From: Wylensekiella montiformis
GTDB taxonomy: Bacteria > Bacillota > Negativicutes > Selenomonadales > Selenomonadaceae
Assembly: GCF_009697385.1 (NCBI RefSeq)
Contig: NZ_VUNL01000008.1
Span: 1 to 64,000 of the forward strand
Reading direction: 5' to 3'
Length of the DNA stretch: 64,000 nt
The notes beneath the pieces are model-generated. The model searched no databases. It saw only the letters and a program-made list of their open reading frames with translations, and had not been told where the DNA came from. The position numbers were made by a program, and so were the translations under genes. Shown one piece after another: positions 26,558 through 35,382 of this stretch; position 1 is the stretch's first letter, and each line of letters opens with the position of its first letter.

Positions 26558-27741
26558 TGGAAAAGAAAAACGATTGGAATGACCGGTTATCCCCCGGCGT
26601 CCGTTCCATTGCGCCATCCGGCATCCGCAAATTTTTCGATATCGCCGCACAGATGGACGATGTCATCTCACTCGGTGTCGGAGAACCTGATTTCGTGACT
26701 CCGTGGTCCATCCGTGAAAGCTGCGTCTACGGGCTCGAACAAGGCTACACCTCTTATACCGCTAACCGCGGACTTCTGGAGCTCCGCGAAGAAATCGCCC
26801 GGCGCTATCATCAGGTGTATCAGACCGATTACGATCCTCAAACGGACATTTTGGTGACGGTCGGTGTCAGCGAAGCGCTGGATATCGCTATGCGTGCCAT
26901 TCTGTCTCCCGGTGACGAAGTGCTGATTCCCGAGCCATGCTATGTCTCCTATCAAGCCTGCACCATTCTGGCCGGCGGAGTACCCATAGCTGTGCCGGCA
27001 AAAATCGAAAAGGAATTCCGCATCACCCCTGAGGAGCTGGAACAGCATATCACGCCGCGCACCAAAGTGCTGCTGATCGGCTATCCCAACAACCCGACCG
27101 GTGCCATTATGACCCGCAAAGATCTACTGGCTATCGCCGATTTTGCAGAAAAACACGATCTCATTGTGATCTCTGATGAAATCTACGGTGACCTGACCTA
27201 TGGAGAAGAAGAACACGTCTGCTTTTCTTCCCTGCCGAACATGCAGGAGCGCACCATCCTGCTCAATGGATTTTCCAAAGCCTATGCCATGACAGGCTGG
27301 CGTATCGGCTACGCGCTCGGCAACCCCGACATCATCGCCGCCATGACCAAGATTCATCAGTATACCATGCTGTGCGCTCCGATCACAGCTCAGATCGCAG
27401 CAGTAGAAGCCCTGCGCCATGGGGAAAAATACATGAAAAATATGGTCAGCGAATACGACCGGCGTCGCCGTCTGATCTATGACGGTCTGACAAAAATGGG
27501 ACTGGAATGTTTTGAACCAAAAGGAGCTTTTTATATCTTCCCCAGCATCGCATCGACCGGATACACGTCCAATGAATTTGCCGAAGCGTTGCTGAAAGCC
27601 GAACATGTGGCCCTCGTCCCGGGCAGCGCCTTCGGCAGCTGCGGAGAAGGACACGTGCGCTGTTCCTATGCGACTTCAATCGACAAAATTTCCGAAGCAT
27701 TGAACCGCATGGAAAACTTTCTGCGGAACCACCGCCGCTGA
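26557..27741 (+). CDS. class I/II PLP aminotransferase, probable alanine transaminase (AlaT/YugH-like)
   Basis: 394 residues. Fold type I aminotransferase: VGVGEPDF-type entry near residue 39 (SLGVGEPDF), YPNNPTG, VISDEIYGDLTY, the PLP lysine in GFSKAYAMTGWRIGY (about 237), and the C-terminal substrate arginine in VRCSYATS. Relatives transfer the amino group between glutamate and pyruvate or oxaloacetate. The T-box specifier and the partner regulator favour alanine; aspartate cannot be ruled out from sequence. Confidence 0.85.
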   Translation: MEKKNDWNDRLSPGVRSIAPSGIRKFFDIAAQMDDVISLGVGEPDFVTPWSIRESCVYGLEQGYTSYTANRGLLELREEIARRYHQVYQTDYDPQTDILVTVGVSEALDIAMRAILSPGDEVLIPEPCYVSYQACTILAGGVPIAVPAKIEKEFRITPEELEQHITPRTKVLLIGYPNNPTGAIMTRKDLLAIADFAEKHDLIVISDEIYGDLTYGEEEHVCFSSLPNMQERTILLNGFSKAYAMTGWRIGYALGNPDIIAAMTKIHQYTMLCAPITAQIAAVEALRHGEKYMKNMVSEYDRRRRLIYDGLTKMGLECFEPKGAFYIFPSIASTGYTSNEFAEALLKAEHVALVPGSAFGSCGEGHVRCSYATSIDKISEALNRMENFLRNHRR

Positions 27742-27780
27742 CCGGCGAGACAAAAAGCAGTCCTCCTGCACAAAACATCA

Positions 27781-27826
27781 AAAACGACATGATCCGGTTC
27801 ACTCCACGTTCCGGACATGTCGTTTT
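27781..27826. terminator. bidirectional terminator between alaT-like gene and comFB
   Basis: AAAACGACATG(A)TCCGG pairs with CCGGACATGTCGTTTT across a 12-base loop and is followed by GTTTTATT. The genes on either side converge. Confidence 0.8.
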
Positions 27827-27829
27827 GTT

Positions 27830-28117
27830 TTATTCTGATACACCATCAGCCGCCTCATGACGCGGATGCTTGCTGACGCTTTCCACGGCTCTGGCAATCG
27901 CCTGAATCACTTCGACCTCATACTGTGTACTCATCTCGGCAATACGCGCATAAACGTTTCCCTTGGAAGAAGATATGTAAAGCGGCGGCAAATGGTTCAA
28001 CGCCAAGGATGCAATGTCCCGCCGGCATTGCTCACAAGTACAGCAGCCCGGATATTTGGACAGTACCGCATCCAATTTCCCAAGCACCACTTCTTCCATA
28101 TAATTCTTTAGTTCCAT
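27830..28117 (-). CDS. comFB: ComFB-family protein
   Basis: 95-codon gene. ELKNYMEEVVLGKLDAVL at the start and the four-cysteine arrangement CCTCEQC followed by RDIASLALNHLPPLY are typical of late-competence ComFB. Cyanobacterial and other relatives bind cyclic di-nucleotides; the Firmicutes role in DNA uptake is poorly defined. ATG 28117 follows GAGGAGG. No other competence gene is nearby. Confidence 0.82.
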   Translation of the reverse strand: MELKNYMEEVVLGKLDAVLSKYPGCCTCEQCRRDIASLALNHLPPLYISSSKGNVYARIAEMSTQYEVEVIQAIARAVESVSKHPRHEAADGVSE

Positions 28118-28200
28118 AATAATACCTCCTCTCCTTTCCATCCTTTTTCATTATACCATGATTCACTCCCAAAACCCCGAATGATAAAAAATTTATTCAT

Positions 28201-28229
28201 TTGACAAGACAAGCCTGTTATGATATAGT
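28201..28229 (+). promoter_or_regulatory. strong promoter of tRNA-Arg
   Basis: TTGACA (28201-28206), 17 bases, TATAGT (28224-28229), about 25 bp before the mature tRNA. Confidence 0.8.
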
Positions 28230-28253
28230 ATTTATTGTTGTTAAAGATTATGT

Positions 28254-28328
28254 GCGCTCGTAGTCCAGTGGATAGGACGTTGGCCTCCGGAGCCGAAAGC
28301 GGCAGTTCGACTCTGCCCGAGCGCACCA
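28254..28328 (+). tRNA. tRNA-Arg (anticodon CCG)
   Basis: A full cloverleaf can be drawn: acceptor GCGCTCG/CGAGCGC, D arm around GTCC-AGTGGATA-GGAC, anticodon stem TTGGC/GCCGA with loop CTCCGGA (anticodon CCG, reads CGG), and T arm GGCAGTTCGACTCTGCC. The discriminator is A and the 3' CCA (28326-28328) is encoded. Confidence 0.97.
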
Positions 28329-28381
28329 ATATGTGTCCAGTGACATTGACGCGTCTATATTCGCGTGAATGTATCCGATAG

Positions 28382-28427
28382 AAAAAGCCCTGTAAGACAG
28401 ATTTTACTCTGTTTTACAGGGCTTTTT
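28382..28427. terminator. terminator after tRNA-Arg
   Basis: AAAAAGCCCTGTAA pairs with TTACAGGGCTTTTT, extended inside by ACAGA/TCTGT. It works in both directions and separates the tRNA from the convergent fluC gene. Confidence 0.85.
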
Positions 28428-28476
28428 CGCATACAGGCAGAAGTATTTCAGCAGAAAAACAGCAGCCGGACTTTGC

Positions 28477-28869
28477 TCAAAGCATCCGTGACAGGGACAG
28501 TCCCAGCCAGGCGGCCAGAAGTCCCAATATCACATTCATACCGATATTCGCCAGTGCGTAAAAAAAACTCCCGCCGCGCAGGAGCGTAAGCGTTTCCATA
28601 CTGAACGAGGAAAACGTAGTAAAGCCTCCAAGAAACCCGACTGTCAGCAAAAGACGGGCAGCTTCTCCCAGACCTGATCCAGTCCGCTCCGTCAGCAAGA
28701 GAATGAGCCCCAGGATCCAGCCCATCAAAAGGCTGCCAAGCAAGTTGACAGACAGCGTTCCCCACGGAAACATCGTACCGAACCGGGCACCGATCTGCGT
28801 CGTTACCAGATAGCGGCACACGGCGCCAAGCCCGCCGCCAAAAAAGACCAGTCCTGCATTCTGCATCAT
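28477..28869 (-). CDS. crcB: fluoride channel FluC/CrcB
   Basis: 130-residue membrane protein with four hydrophobic helices that forms a dual-topology dimer exporting fluoride. Diagnostic are GGGLGAVCRYL at the N-terminus, PWGTLSVNLLGS and GFLGGFTTFSSFSMET. Either of two adjacent ATG codons can start it. It follows the metal-ABC permease by 34 bases on the same strand, and no fluoride riboswitch is visible in that gap, so it is probably co-transcribed. Confidence 0.92.
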   Translation of the reverse strand: MMQNAGLVFFGGGLGAVCRYLVTTQIGARFGTMFPWGTLSVNLLGSLLMGWILGLILLLTERTGSGLGEAARLLLTVGFLGGFTTFSSFSMETLTLLRGGSFFYALANIGMNVILGLLAAWLGLSLSRML

Positions 28870-28903
28870 GCGACCCCCTCATATTCTTTCAAGCTGCCGC
28901 CAC

Positions 28904-29752
28904 TCACCGGATAAACCGCGGCTTCAGCAGCATGGTAACAAAAAAAATGGCCGCTGCGATCGCAACGATTGTCGCTCCTGCAGCCATATTAAAGTAATAA
29001 GCAACGATCAACCCACTGACCCCGGACAGCATCGCCACCAAAACGGAAACAGCATGGTATTGTTTGACGTTATTGGTCACATTTCGCGCCGCGGCTGCGG
29101 GAAGAACCAGCAACGCATTGATAATCAGAATCCCCACCCACTGGATGCTGATCGAGACAAGGAGCGCCAAAAGAGACGCAAAGATGCCGTCCACCCATAA
29201 AGCGGGAATCCCCCGGCTGCGCGCAAAGGAAGGATTGATCGACAGGATCAGCAATCGGTTGAATAAAGCCCCCCAGCCGACCAGCACAAACAGGGCGACA
29301 AGGAGCAGTGTCTGCAGATCCTCCGGTGTAATGCTCAGTACATCACCGATCAGATAAGTGGAAAATTTATTGAACCCGCCCCCCCGGCTCATAAGCATCA
29401 GGCCAAGTGCAATGGCCGTAGAAGAAAACACACCGATAATCGTATCGGTAGAAGCCGTGCTTTTCGTTTTAATATAGGTAATGAACAAGGCAAATCCGAC
29501 GGAAAATACCATGAGGGACGTAAGCGGCGAGGCAAAGCCAAGCAATACGCCGATCGCAATCCCCGTAAAGGCTCCGTGTCCAAGGGAATCCGAAAAAAAT
29601 GCCATGCGATTGGAAACGACCATGGTACTGAGCAGTCCGAATAAAGGCGTCACGAGCAAAATCGCCAGAAACGCATTCTTCATAAAGGTATGCTCCGCCC
29701 ATTCAAACGGAAGCAGCATATTCATGATGTCATAAAGGATTTCCACAGTCAT
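28904..29752 (-). CDS. zinc/manganese-type ABC transporter permease
   Basis: 282 residues, eight or nine hydrophobic segments, of the ABC-3 family (ZnuB, MntB, TroC). MVVSNRMAFFSDSLGHGAFTG and VLLVALFVLVGW-like segments are typical. The start at 29752 (MTVEILYDI) lies inside the end of the ATPase gene, with GGAAAGGGAGG upstream. No substrate-binding lipoprotein gene is adjacent, so the metal cannot be named. Confidence 0.88.
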   Translation of the reverse strand: MTVEILYDIMNMLLPFEWAEHTFMKNAFLAILLVTPLFGLLSTMVVSNRMAFFSDSLGHGAFTGIAIGVLLGFASPLTSLMVFSVGFALFITYIKTKSTASTDTIIGVFSSTAIALGLMLMSRGGGFNKFSTYLIGDVLSITPEDLQTLLLVALFVLVGWGALFNRLLILSINPSFARSRGIPALWVDGIFASLLALLVSISIQWVGILIINALLVLPAAAARNVTNNVKQYHAVSVLVAMLSGVSGLIVAYYFNMAAGATIVAIAAAIFFVTMLLKPRFIR

Positions 29753-30548
29753 CCCCCCTCCCTTTCCACTGTCCAAAGGAACCGCCGGTCAACATGCCAA
29801 ACATTTCTCTGGTGCGTCCATCATCAAACACTTCTTCCGGAGTTCCACTGGTAATTACACCATGATTCAGCAAAACCACCTGATCAGCATGCCGCGCCAC
29901 CATGTTCAGATCATGCGAAATCAGAATAATCGCCATATCTTCTTTCGCGCGAAGCTCTGATAAAATCTCGTAAAAAAGCTCCAGTCCGTTTTGATCCACA
30001 CCGGATACCGGCTCATCCAGAAGCAAAAGATCCGGCATCGGATCAAGGGCCAGCGCCAGCAATATACGCTGAAGTTCGCCGCCTGAAAGCGCCCCCAGAC
30101 GGCGGTCGATCAAATGGTCGGCATGTACACGCGCCAGACTGCGAAGCACACGGCGGCGAAGCGGCCTGGTCGGAAAAATCCATACCGGCCGATTGGATAG
30201 ACAAGCCATAAAAATATCCATCACGCTGATCGGCGCACTGACATCAAAACGAAGGTACTGCGGCACATAGCCAATAACCGGATGCCCGGTATGCTTTCCC
30301 TTGGCGTCAACATAATGCAGGGTTCCCTGATGAGGAATTTCACCCAGAACAGCTTTCAGCAAAGTGCTTTTCCCTGCCCCGTTCGGACCGATTACCGCCG
30401 TCAGCTGGCCGCAGTGAATATGAAGATTCACCTGGTCCAGGATCGTCATTCGTCCGATTTTTACTGAAAAATTCTCGATTTTCGTACAGCACAGCTTCGC
30501 GCAATCCTCACTGGATGCGGCATGATGATGCATGATTGTTCTAAACAA
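29730..30548 (-). CDS. metal ABC transporter ATP-binding protein
   Basis: 272 residues, partner of the ABC-3 permease. Walker A GPNGAGKST, signature LSGGELQR, Walker B LLLLDEP and switch HDLNMV are present. The best start is TTG 30548, six bases after AAGGAG; ATG 30536 is the alternative. The first 30 residues are unusual, with MHHHAASSEDCAKLCCTK offering three histidines and three cysteines before the ATPase fold, which might bind metal. The 3' end overlaps the permease start by 23 bases. Confidence 0.88.
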   Translation of the reverse strand: MFRTIMHHHAASSEDCAKLCCTKIENFSVKIGRMTILDQVNLHIHCGQLTAVIGPNGAGKSTLLKAVLGEIPHQGTLHYVDAKGKHTGHPVIGYVPQYLRFDVSAPISVMDIFMACLSNRPVWIFPTRPLRRRVLRSLARVHADHLIDRRLGALSGGELQRILLALALDPMPDLLLLDEPVSGVDQNGLELFYEILSELRAKEDMAIILISHDLNMVARHADQVVLLNHGVITSGTPEEVFDDGRTREMFGMLTGGSFGQWKGRGDDCGNPL

Positions 30549-30581
30549 AAGTTTCTCCTTATCTATCGATTCCAGCAGCAA

Positions 30582-31319
30582 TTACCGGGTCAGCCTGCGG
30601 AAGGAACGGCTGCCCAGCCACAAACCAGCCGCCGCATAAACAAAAAGCACGGCAACGGAATACAAAGACGGCACAGCTCCGCTTCCAATGCTGCGAAGCA
30701 AAAAGCTCGTATGAGTCAGCGGCAAAAGTTCAATAAAGCAGCGGACCAGTTCCGGAAGAGCCTGCGTCGAAAAGAAGGTCCCGCACAGAAAGGACATGGG
30801 CAGCAAAATATACGTATTCACCTGACCCATTTCCTCATACGTTCTGATTTTCATCGCGGCCAGAAATCCGATTTCGGCAAAAATCATACCATTGAGAATC
30901 AGCACAAAAACAAAAAGCGGCGTGATAAAGAAATGCGCGCCAAAGGCCAGCGATAAAAGAATGATGATGGCCGACGAAATCAGTCCCCGCAACACCGCTG
31001 CCAGGACTTTTCCCAACACAAAGGCATCCGGACAAATCGGCGCCAAAATATATTCCTCAAGACTCTTATGATAAATACGTTCCGCATGAACCGGCGTAAT
31101 GCTGTTAAAACTGATGTTCATGGAGTTGAGCGCCAGAATGCCCGGCACGAGAAAATCCAGATACGTTCCCGAATCCACCTGAATACTGCGTCCCAGCCCC
31201 CAGCCAAAGGCAATCAGATAAAGCATCGGCGCGACCATGCGGGATAAGATGAACTTCGTCATCCGCCGTTTCAGTACAATCCAATCGCGCCAAAAGACCG
31301 TCCAGATATCATAAAGCAT
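30582..31319 (-). CDS. ABC-2 type transporter permease
   Basis: 245 residues with about six membrane segments. ABC-2 marks: a cytoplasmic N-terminal amphipathic stretch (FWRDWIVLKRRMTKFILSR), FLVPGILALNSM, and LPMSFLCGTFFSTQALPELV near the end. Such permeases export drugs, lipids or polysaccharides. ATG 31319 overlaps the stop of the ATPase gene (TGATG), showing that the two form one exporter. The substrate is unknown. Confidence 0.88.
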   Translation of the reverse strand: MLYDIWTVFWRDWIVLKRRMTKFILSRMVAPMLYLIAFGWGLGRSIQVDSGTYLDFLVPGILALNSMNISFNSITPVHAERIYHKSLEEYILAPICPDAFVLGKVLAAVLRGLISSAIIILLSLAFGAHFFITPLFVFVLILNGMIFAEIGFLAAMKIRTYEEMGQVNTYILLPMSFLCGTFFSTQALPELVRCFIELLPLTHTSFLLRSIGSGAVPSLYSVAVLFVYAAAGLWLGSRSFRRLTR

Positions 31320-32191
31320 CAGAGCCCCTCCTTCCGTCCAGTCAAATCGATGAAGGCATCCTCCAAATTGGTTGGACGGATCTGCAGGCCGCCTTCTGCT
31401 TCCTGCTCCGCGGCAAACGCTGCGGCACACTGCCGGTTCGGGAAAAAACGATACGAACGCCCTTCATCCGTTTCCCATTCCACCGTAAAGCGCCCCAGTT
31501 TCTCACAAAGCGCCTTCGGCGCCCCCAGCGCAATCCGCCGCCCCTGATTGAGAATTGCCACCCGGTCACACAGGATCTCCGCCTCTTCAATATAATGTGT
31601 GGTCAAAAAAACAGTCACGCCTTCACGGGCCAAACGCCGTATCATCTCCCAAATCCGGCGCCGGACCTGTGGATCCAGCGCTACCGTCGGCTCATCAAGA
31701 AAAAGAATGCGCGGACGGTGTATCAATGCACGAGCGATCAGAAGTCTGCGCTTCATCCCGCCGGACAAACGTCTTACGCCGTCATTGACAACCTCAGAAA
31801 GTTCCACATAGTCCAGCAGCTCCCGGATTCTTGCACTGCGTTCTGCACGGGACAGATGATGAAGACGGGCATGCAGCTCCAAATTCTCACCAACGGTCAG
31901 ATCCTGATCGAAATTCACATGCTGCGGCACCACACCGATAAGGCTCTTCAACTCTTGGGCATGGGTCTTCAGCTCTTTACCGTCATAAAAAATTCTGCCG
32001 CTTGTCGGCCGTATCTGCATAGTAAGCATGCGGATGGTCGTCGTCTTGCCTGCGCCGTTTGGCCCGAGCAGGCCAAAGATCTCCCCCGCATGAATGTCCA
32101 GCGAAAGATGATCTACCGCCGTCTTTTCTCCTTTTTTCCCCGCCTTTGTCCGATGGGGAAAGGTTTTTACCAACTGATCAATTGTTATCAT
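31319..32191 (-). CDS. ABC-2 type transporter ATP-binding protein
   Basis: 290 residues. Walker A GPNGAGKTT (about 43-51), signature LSGGMKRR, Walker B ILFLDEPT and H-loop TTHYIEEAE are present, with a C-terminal domain typical of DrrA/CcmA-like ATPases. The start at 32191 follows GGAGG; the frame stays open for nearly 190 codons upstream, but that stretch lacks the family pattern and overlaps two plus-strand promoters and genes, so it is left out. Confidence 0.9.
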   Translation of the reverse strand: MITIDQLVKTFPHRTKAGKKGEKTAVDHLSLDIHAGEIFGLLGPNGAGKTTTIRMLTMQIRPTSGRIFYDGKELKTHAQELKSLIGVVPQHVNFDQDLTVGENLELHARLHHLSRAERSARIRELLDYVELSEVVNDGVRRLSGGMKRRLLIARALIHRPRILFLDEPTVALDPQVRRRIWEMIRRLAREGVTVFLTTHYIEEAEILCDRVAILNQGRRIALGAPKALCEKLGRFTVEWETDEGRSYRFFPNRQCAAAFAAEQEAEGGLQIRPTNLEDAFIDLTGRKEGL

Positions 32192-32272
32192 GCTGCCTCC
32201 TGCAGGCATATGCTCCCGCTTTCCCGCCTTTCTGCCTGGCATCGTCTTTATTGTAGCAAAGTCGTCAAGCCC

Positions 32273-32302
32273 TTGGACTTTCCGACAAAATTCCGCTACA
32301 AT
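32273..32302 (+). promoter_or_regulatory. promoter of the coiled-coil/deacetylase pair
   Basis: TTGGAC (32273-32278), 18 bases, TACAAT (32297-32302). Confidence 0.6.
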
Positions 32303-32335
32303 AGATTCTATCAGAATTGATAAGGAGATGTAAAC

Positions 32336-32779
32336 ATGTCGAAGGAACAAATCCCACCCGCTCCGTCCGAATCCATCAAAACACGCCGGGAACTTGCCGC
32401 GCTGCAGAAACGGATTCACCGCATTCACACGCTGCGTAATGTAATCAATCAGGGCTTGTCCCGCATCCGCGAATCCAATCTCAGCCTTGCCCTGACGCAG
32501 AAAAAAAACCTGCGTGACCTGAGAAACGAGTACGATAAACTGACTGGTGAGGTGCATTGCCTGCCGCCGCTTGATGCAGCATCCATTCTCGAAGAAGAAT
32601 ACAACTATATCCTGACGATCGGCAATATCATGGAAACCACACGGGAACTCAAAAAAGGCGTCAAAATCGGTGAAAACAACCGTCGGGCGATTATCAGCGG
32701 ACTGGTACAGTTTTACGATGGTCTGCGCCGCGAAATGGATGAAGCCGCAGCCAATCCGCAAGGAGGTATCCGTCCCTGA
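32336..32779 (+). CDS. predicted coiled-coil protein of unknown function
   Basis: 147 residues, not recognised. It has no signal peptide or membrane segment. Charged, leucine-rich helices (about residues 16-75 and 85-140) suggest coiled coil. ATG 32336 follows AAGGAGATG. Its stop overlaps the deacetylase start (TGATG), so the two are translated together; the protein may be a cytoplasmic partner in envelope metabolism, but this is inference from position. Confidence 0.75.
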   Translation: MSKEQIPPAPSESIKTRRELAALQKRIHRIHTLRNVINQGLSRIRESNLSLALTQKKNLRDLRNEYDKLTGEVHCLPPLDAASILEEEYNYILTIGNIMETTRELKKGVKIGENNRRAIISGLVQFYDGLRREMDEAAANPQGGIRP

Positions 32780-33657
32780 TGAACACGCATAACCCTTCTT
32801 TTGGCCGCCTTCTGATTCTGTTGTTTCTGCTTCTCGTCACCAGCGGATGCAGCAGCGGGATGACTCCGTCCTCTGCCGATTCGGACGGCAGCACAGCAAA
32901 ATCCGCGGAGGAACCACCCGGATACGTGCTGGCCGACGATACGCTGTCGAATCTTCAGCTGGACGATCCCACTGTCCCTGTTTATGACGCGCTTACAATC
33001 GAAGAACGGCGCGAGCGCAGTCTCCCGACCAGGATGCCTGCACTCACGCCGTTCCATGAGGGAAAAATTGCCTACCTGACATTTGACGATGGCCCGGACG
33101 ACAAGAATACGCCCGCCATTCTTGATATTCTCCGGGAAAACCATGTACCGGCTACCTTCTATGTGACCGGGCAGCATGCCCAGCTTCATCCGGAAGTTCT
33201 CCGGCGCATCTTTGAAGAACATCATGCCATCGGCAATCACAGCTTCAGTCATAACTACAAAACACTGTATGCCTCTCCCGCTGCGTTCCTCTCGGATATG
33301 CAGAAGACCGATGCGGTCATCCGGGAAATCATCGGCGTCCGCCCCTTGATTCTCCGTGCTCCCGGCGGAGTCCCCGGGCATTTTACCGCATCCTATCCGC
33401 CGGCGCTTGCCGATGCCGGCTACTCCGAGCATGACTGGAATGTCAGCTCGGCCGATGCCGCGCCCGGTCATCCAACTGCACAGGATTTTATCGACAACAT
33501 CGACGGCCAGACCAATCAAAAGGATTTTGTCATCATCCTCATGCACTGCTCCGAAGGACATGAAGAAACCGTCAAGGCGCTGCCGGAGATTCTGCACATT
33601 CTCAAGGAAAAAGGCTTCACCTTTGGCGTTATCACGCCGATGACGCCTCAGCCCTGA
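32779..33657 (+). CDS. lipoprotein polysaccharide deacetylase (NodB domain)
   Basis: 292 residues. A lipoprotein signal (LLILLFLLLVTSGC, lipobox SGC at about residue 23) anchors it outside the cytoplasm. The NodB domain (about 90-285) has TFDDGPD (metal aspartates), HSFSH (metal histidines), RAPGG and a late LMHCSEGHEETV with the catalytic histidine. It probably removes acetyl groups from peptidoglycan or another envelope glycan. It converges with modC, leaving only 16 bases between the genes. Confidence 0.9.
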   Translation: MNTHNPSFGRLLILLFLLLVTSGCSSGMTPSSADSDGSTAKSAEEPPGYVLADDTLSNLQLDDPTVPVYDALTIEERRERSLPTRMPALTPFHEGKIAYLTFDDGPDDKNTPAILDILRENHVPATFYVTGQHAQLHPEVLRRIFEEHHAIGNHSFSHNYKTLYASPAAFLSDMQKTDAVIREIIGVRPLILRAPGGVPGHFTASYPPALADAGYSEHDWNVSSADAAPGHPTAQDFIDNIDGQTNQKDFVIILMHCSEGHEETVKALPEILHILKEKGFTFGVITPMTPQP

Positions 33658-33673
33658 TAACCCTTCAGCCGGA

Positions 33674-34717
33674 TCATCGCTCCATCAGCATGATTTCATC
33701 GGCCGGAAATCGCAGGAACAATTCCGCAGAAACCGATGGTTCCCACTCCTCCTTGGGTACCTCCCAGCAAATCATTCGCCCCTGCATTCCTTTTCTCCGA
33801 ACCATAATCAGATAAGAAAACGTATCTTCGATAACTCGTATCACATCCATGGGAAACACATTCGGCTCCATCTCCCGACTGCGATGGAGAAAATGCGCTC
33901 GTACCCCGGCATAACGAACATTCGCCGGAACCTCCTGCTCCGTCTCCAGCACCATATTCCAATCAGCCGCATAAATATGGTGCATATCCAGGCGCCTGGC
34001 TTGCGTGATATTCTTGCAGCCGGTCAGGATCGTCGCAGCCAGCGTATCCGGCTGGCGGAAGAGCCCGTGCTTTGTATGCACGGGCTCCATTTTTCCCCGG
34101 TGAATGACCGCCGCCTTATCCGCCAGACGAAAAACTTCCCCCCGGTCATGCGAAACCAACAGGGCAGCCCCATCATAGGACTTCAGCACCTCAGAAAGCT
34201 CCATCTCCAATTGCCATTTCATATACCCGTCCAGTGCGGAAAAAGGCTCATCAAGCAATAAAAGCTCTGCCGGCGAGACCAGAATACGGGCAAAAGCGAC
34301 GCGCTGCTGCTGCCCGCCTGAAAGTTCCGCCGGATACGCATCCTGCAATTCATCAAGAGAAAACCGAACCAGATTCTCCTTTACCTTCTTTTCCTGCTCT
34401 TCACGGCTGCCGGAAGCGGCAAACCGGATGTTCTCGGCTACGGTCATATTCGGAAACAGCGCATAATTTTGGAACAAATAGCCCACCCGCCGCTGCTGCG
34501 GTTTAAGACAGATCCCCTGAGCACTGTCATAAAGCGTCCTGCCATTCAGCACGATACGCCCGCAGTCCGGCGTCTCAATTCCCGCGATACAACGGAGCGT
34601 CATACTCTTGCCGCAGCCCGAAGCCCCAAGCAGGGCAAACACTTCACTTCCTGTCTCAAAGGCAACATCCAGTTCAAAATCGCGGAGTTTTTTACGAATT
34701 TGCACACTCAGTTCCAT
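33674..34717 (-). CDS. modC: molybdate ABC transporter ATP-binding protein
   Basis: 347 residues. Walker A GASGCGKS (about 32-39), signature LSGGQQQR, Walker B LLLLDEPF and H-loop VSHDRGEV are followed by a C-terminal regulatory (MOBE-like) region. ATG 34717 overlaps the last ten bases of modB. Third gene of modABC. Confidence 0.9.
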   Translation of the reverse strand: MELSVQIRKKLRDFELDVAFETGSEVFALLGASGCGKSMTLRCIAGIETPDCGRIVLNGRTLYDSAQGICLKPQQRRVGYLFQNYALFPNMTVAENIRFAASGSREEQEKKVKENLVRFSLDELQDAYPAELSGGQQQRVAFARILVSPAELLLLDEPFSALDGYMKWQLEMELSEVLKSYDGAALLVSHDRGEVFRLADKAAVIHRGKMEPVHTKHGLFRQPDTLAATILTGCKNITQARRLDMHHIYAADWNMVLETEQEVPANVRYAGVRAHFLHRSREMEPNVFPMDVIRVIEDTFSYLIMVRRKGMQGRMICWEVPKEEWEPSVSAELFLRFPADEIMLMER

Positions 34718-35382
34718 TTGACCGCCCTCCTGCTGTTTCGCGATATCCACCAGTTCATCAGCACAACAAAAAACAGGGAAAACACGACAATAACAATCGC
34801 CCAATGAAAGGCCAGATCATAATCATTCGCCTGAACCGCTGCATATATTGCCGTACTCATGGTCTGTGTCACACCGGGAATGTTGCCGGCAAACATAATC
34901 GTCGCGCCAAATTCCCCTAAAGCCCGGGTAAAAGAAAGGACAAGCCCGGCCAAAAGGCCGGATCTGGCATTCGGAATCAAAAGGCGCCAGAATATGCGCC
35001 ACTCTGAAATCCCCAGCGTTCTGGCCGCATCGATGAAATCCGAGGCAACCTGCTCAAACGCCCCCCGGGCTGTACGGTACATAAGCGGCAGAGAAACGAC
35101 AACCGCCGCGATAACGGCCGCCTTCCAGGTAAAGACCAGCGTAATATCCCATTGAAGCAGCCACTTGCCCATGACGCTGCGCCGGCCCAGCAACAGGAGA
35201 AGGAAAAAACCGACAACAGTAGGCGGGAGAACCATTGGCAGCGTAAGGACCGCATCAGCCAGCCCTTGAAAACGCTTCATACGGATCACTGCCAGCGCCA
35301 AACCGATACCGGCAAAGAACGTAACCAGCGTTGCAGCACCAGCTGTCTCTAACGTAATAATCAGCGGGGAAAGTTCCATCAT
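34708..35382 (-). CDS. modB: molybdate ABC transporter permease
   Basis: 224 residues, about five membrane helices. The EAA loop (VASDFIDAARTLGISEWRIFW) that docks to ModC is clear, followed by TRALGEFGATIMFAGNIPG, diagnostic of ModB/CysT-type permeases. Its ATG overlaps the modA stop by four bases (ATGA). Confidence 0.92.
   Translation of the reverse strand: MMELSPLIITLETAGAATLVTFFAGIGLALAVIRMKRFQGLADAVLTLPMVLPPTVVGFFLLLLLGRRSVMGKWLLQWDITLVFTWKAAVIAAVVVSLPLMYRTARGAFEQVASDFIDAARTLGISEWRIFWRLLIPNARSGLLAGLVLSFTRALGEFGATIMFAGNIPGVTQTMSTAIYAAVQANDYDLAFHWAIVIVVFSLFFVVLMNWWISRNSRRAVKWN

Noticed and set aside
28108-28329. Open frame across tRNA-Arg on the minus strand
   Set aside because: It covers the tRNA and its promoter; the RNA gene is certain.
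28870-28903. Fluoride riboswitch before crcB
   Set aside because: The gap is only 34 bases and has no fluoride-aptamer motif.
32192-32761. N-terminal extension of the ABC-2 ATPase
   Set aside because: The extra 190 codons lack similarity in style to any ABC protein, and a good ribosome site fits the start at 32191.
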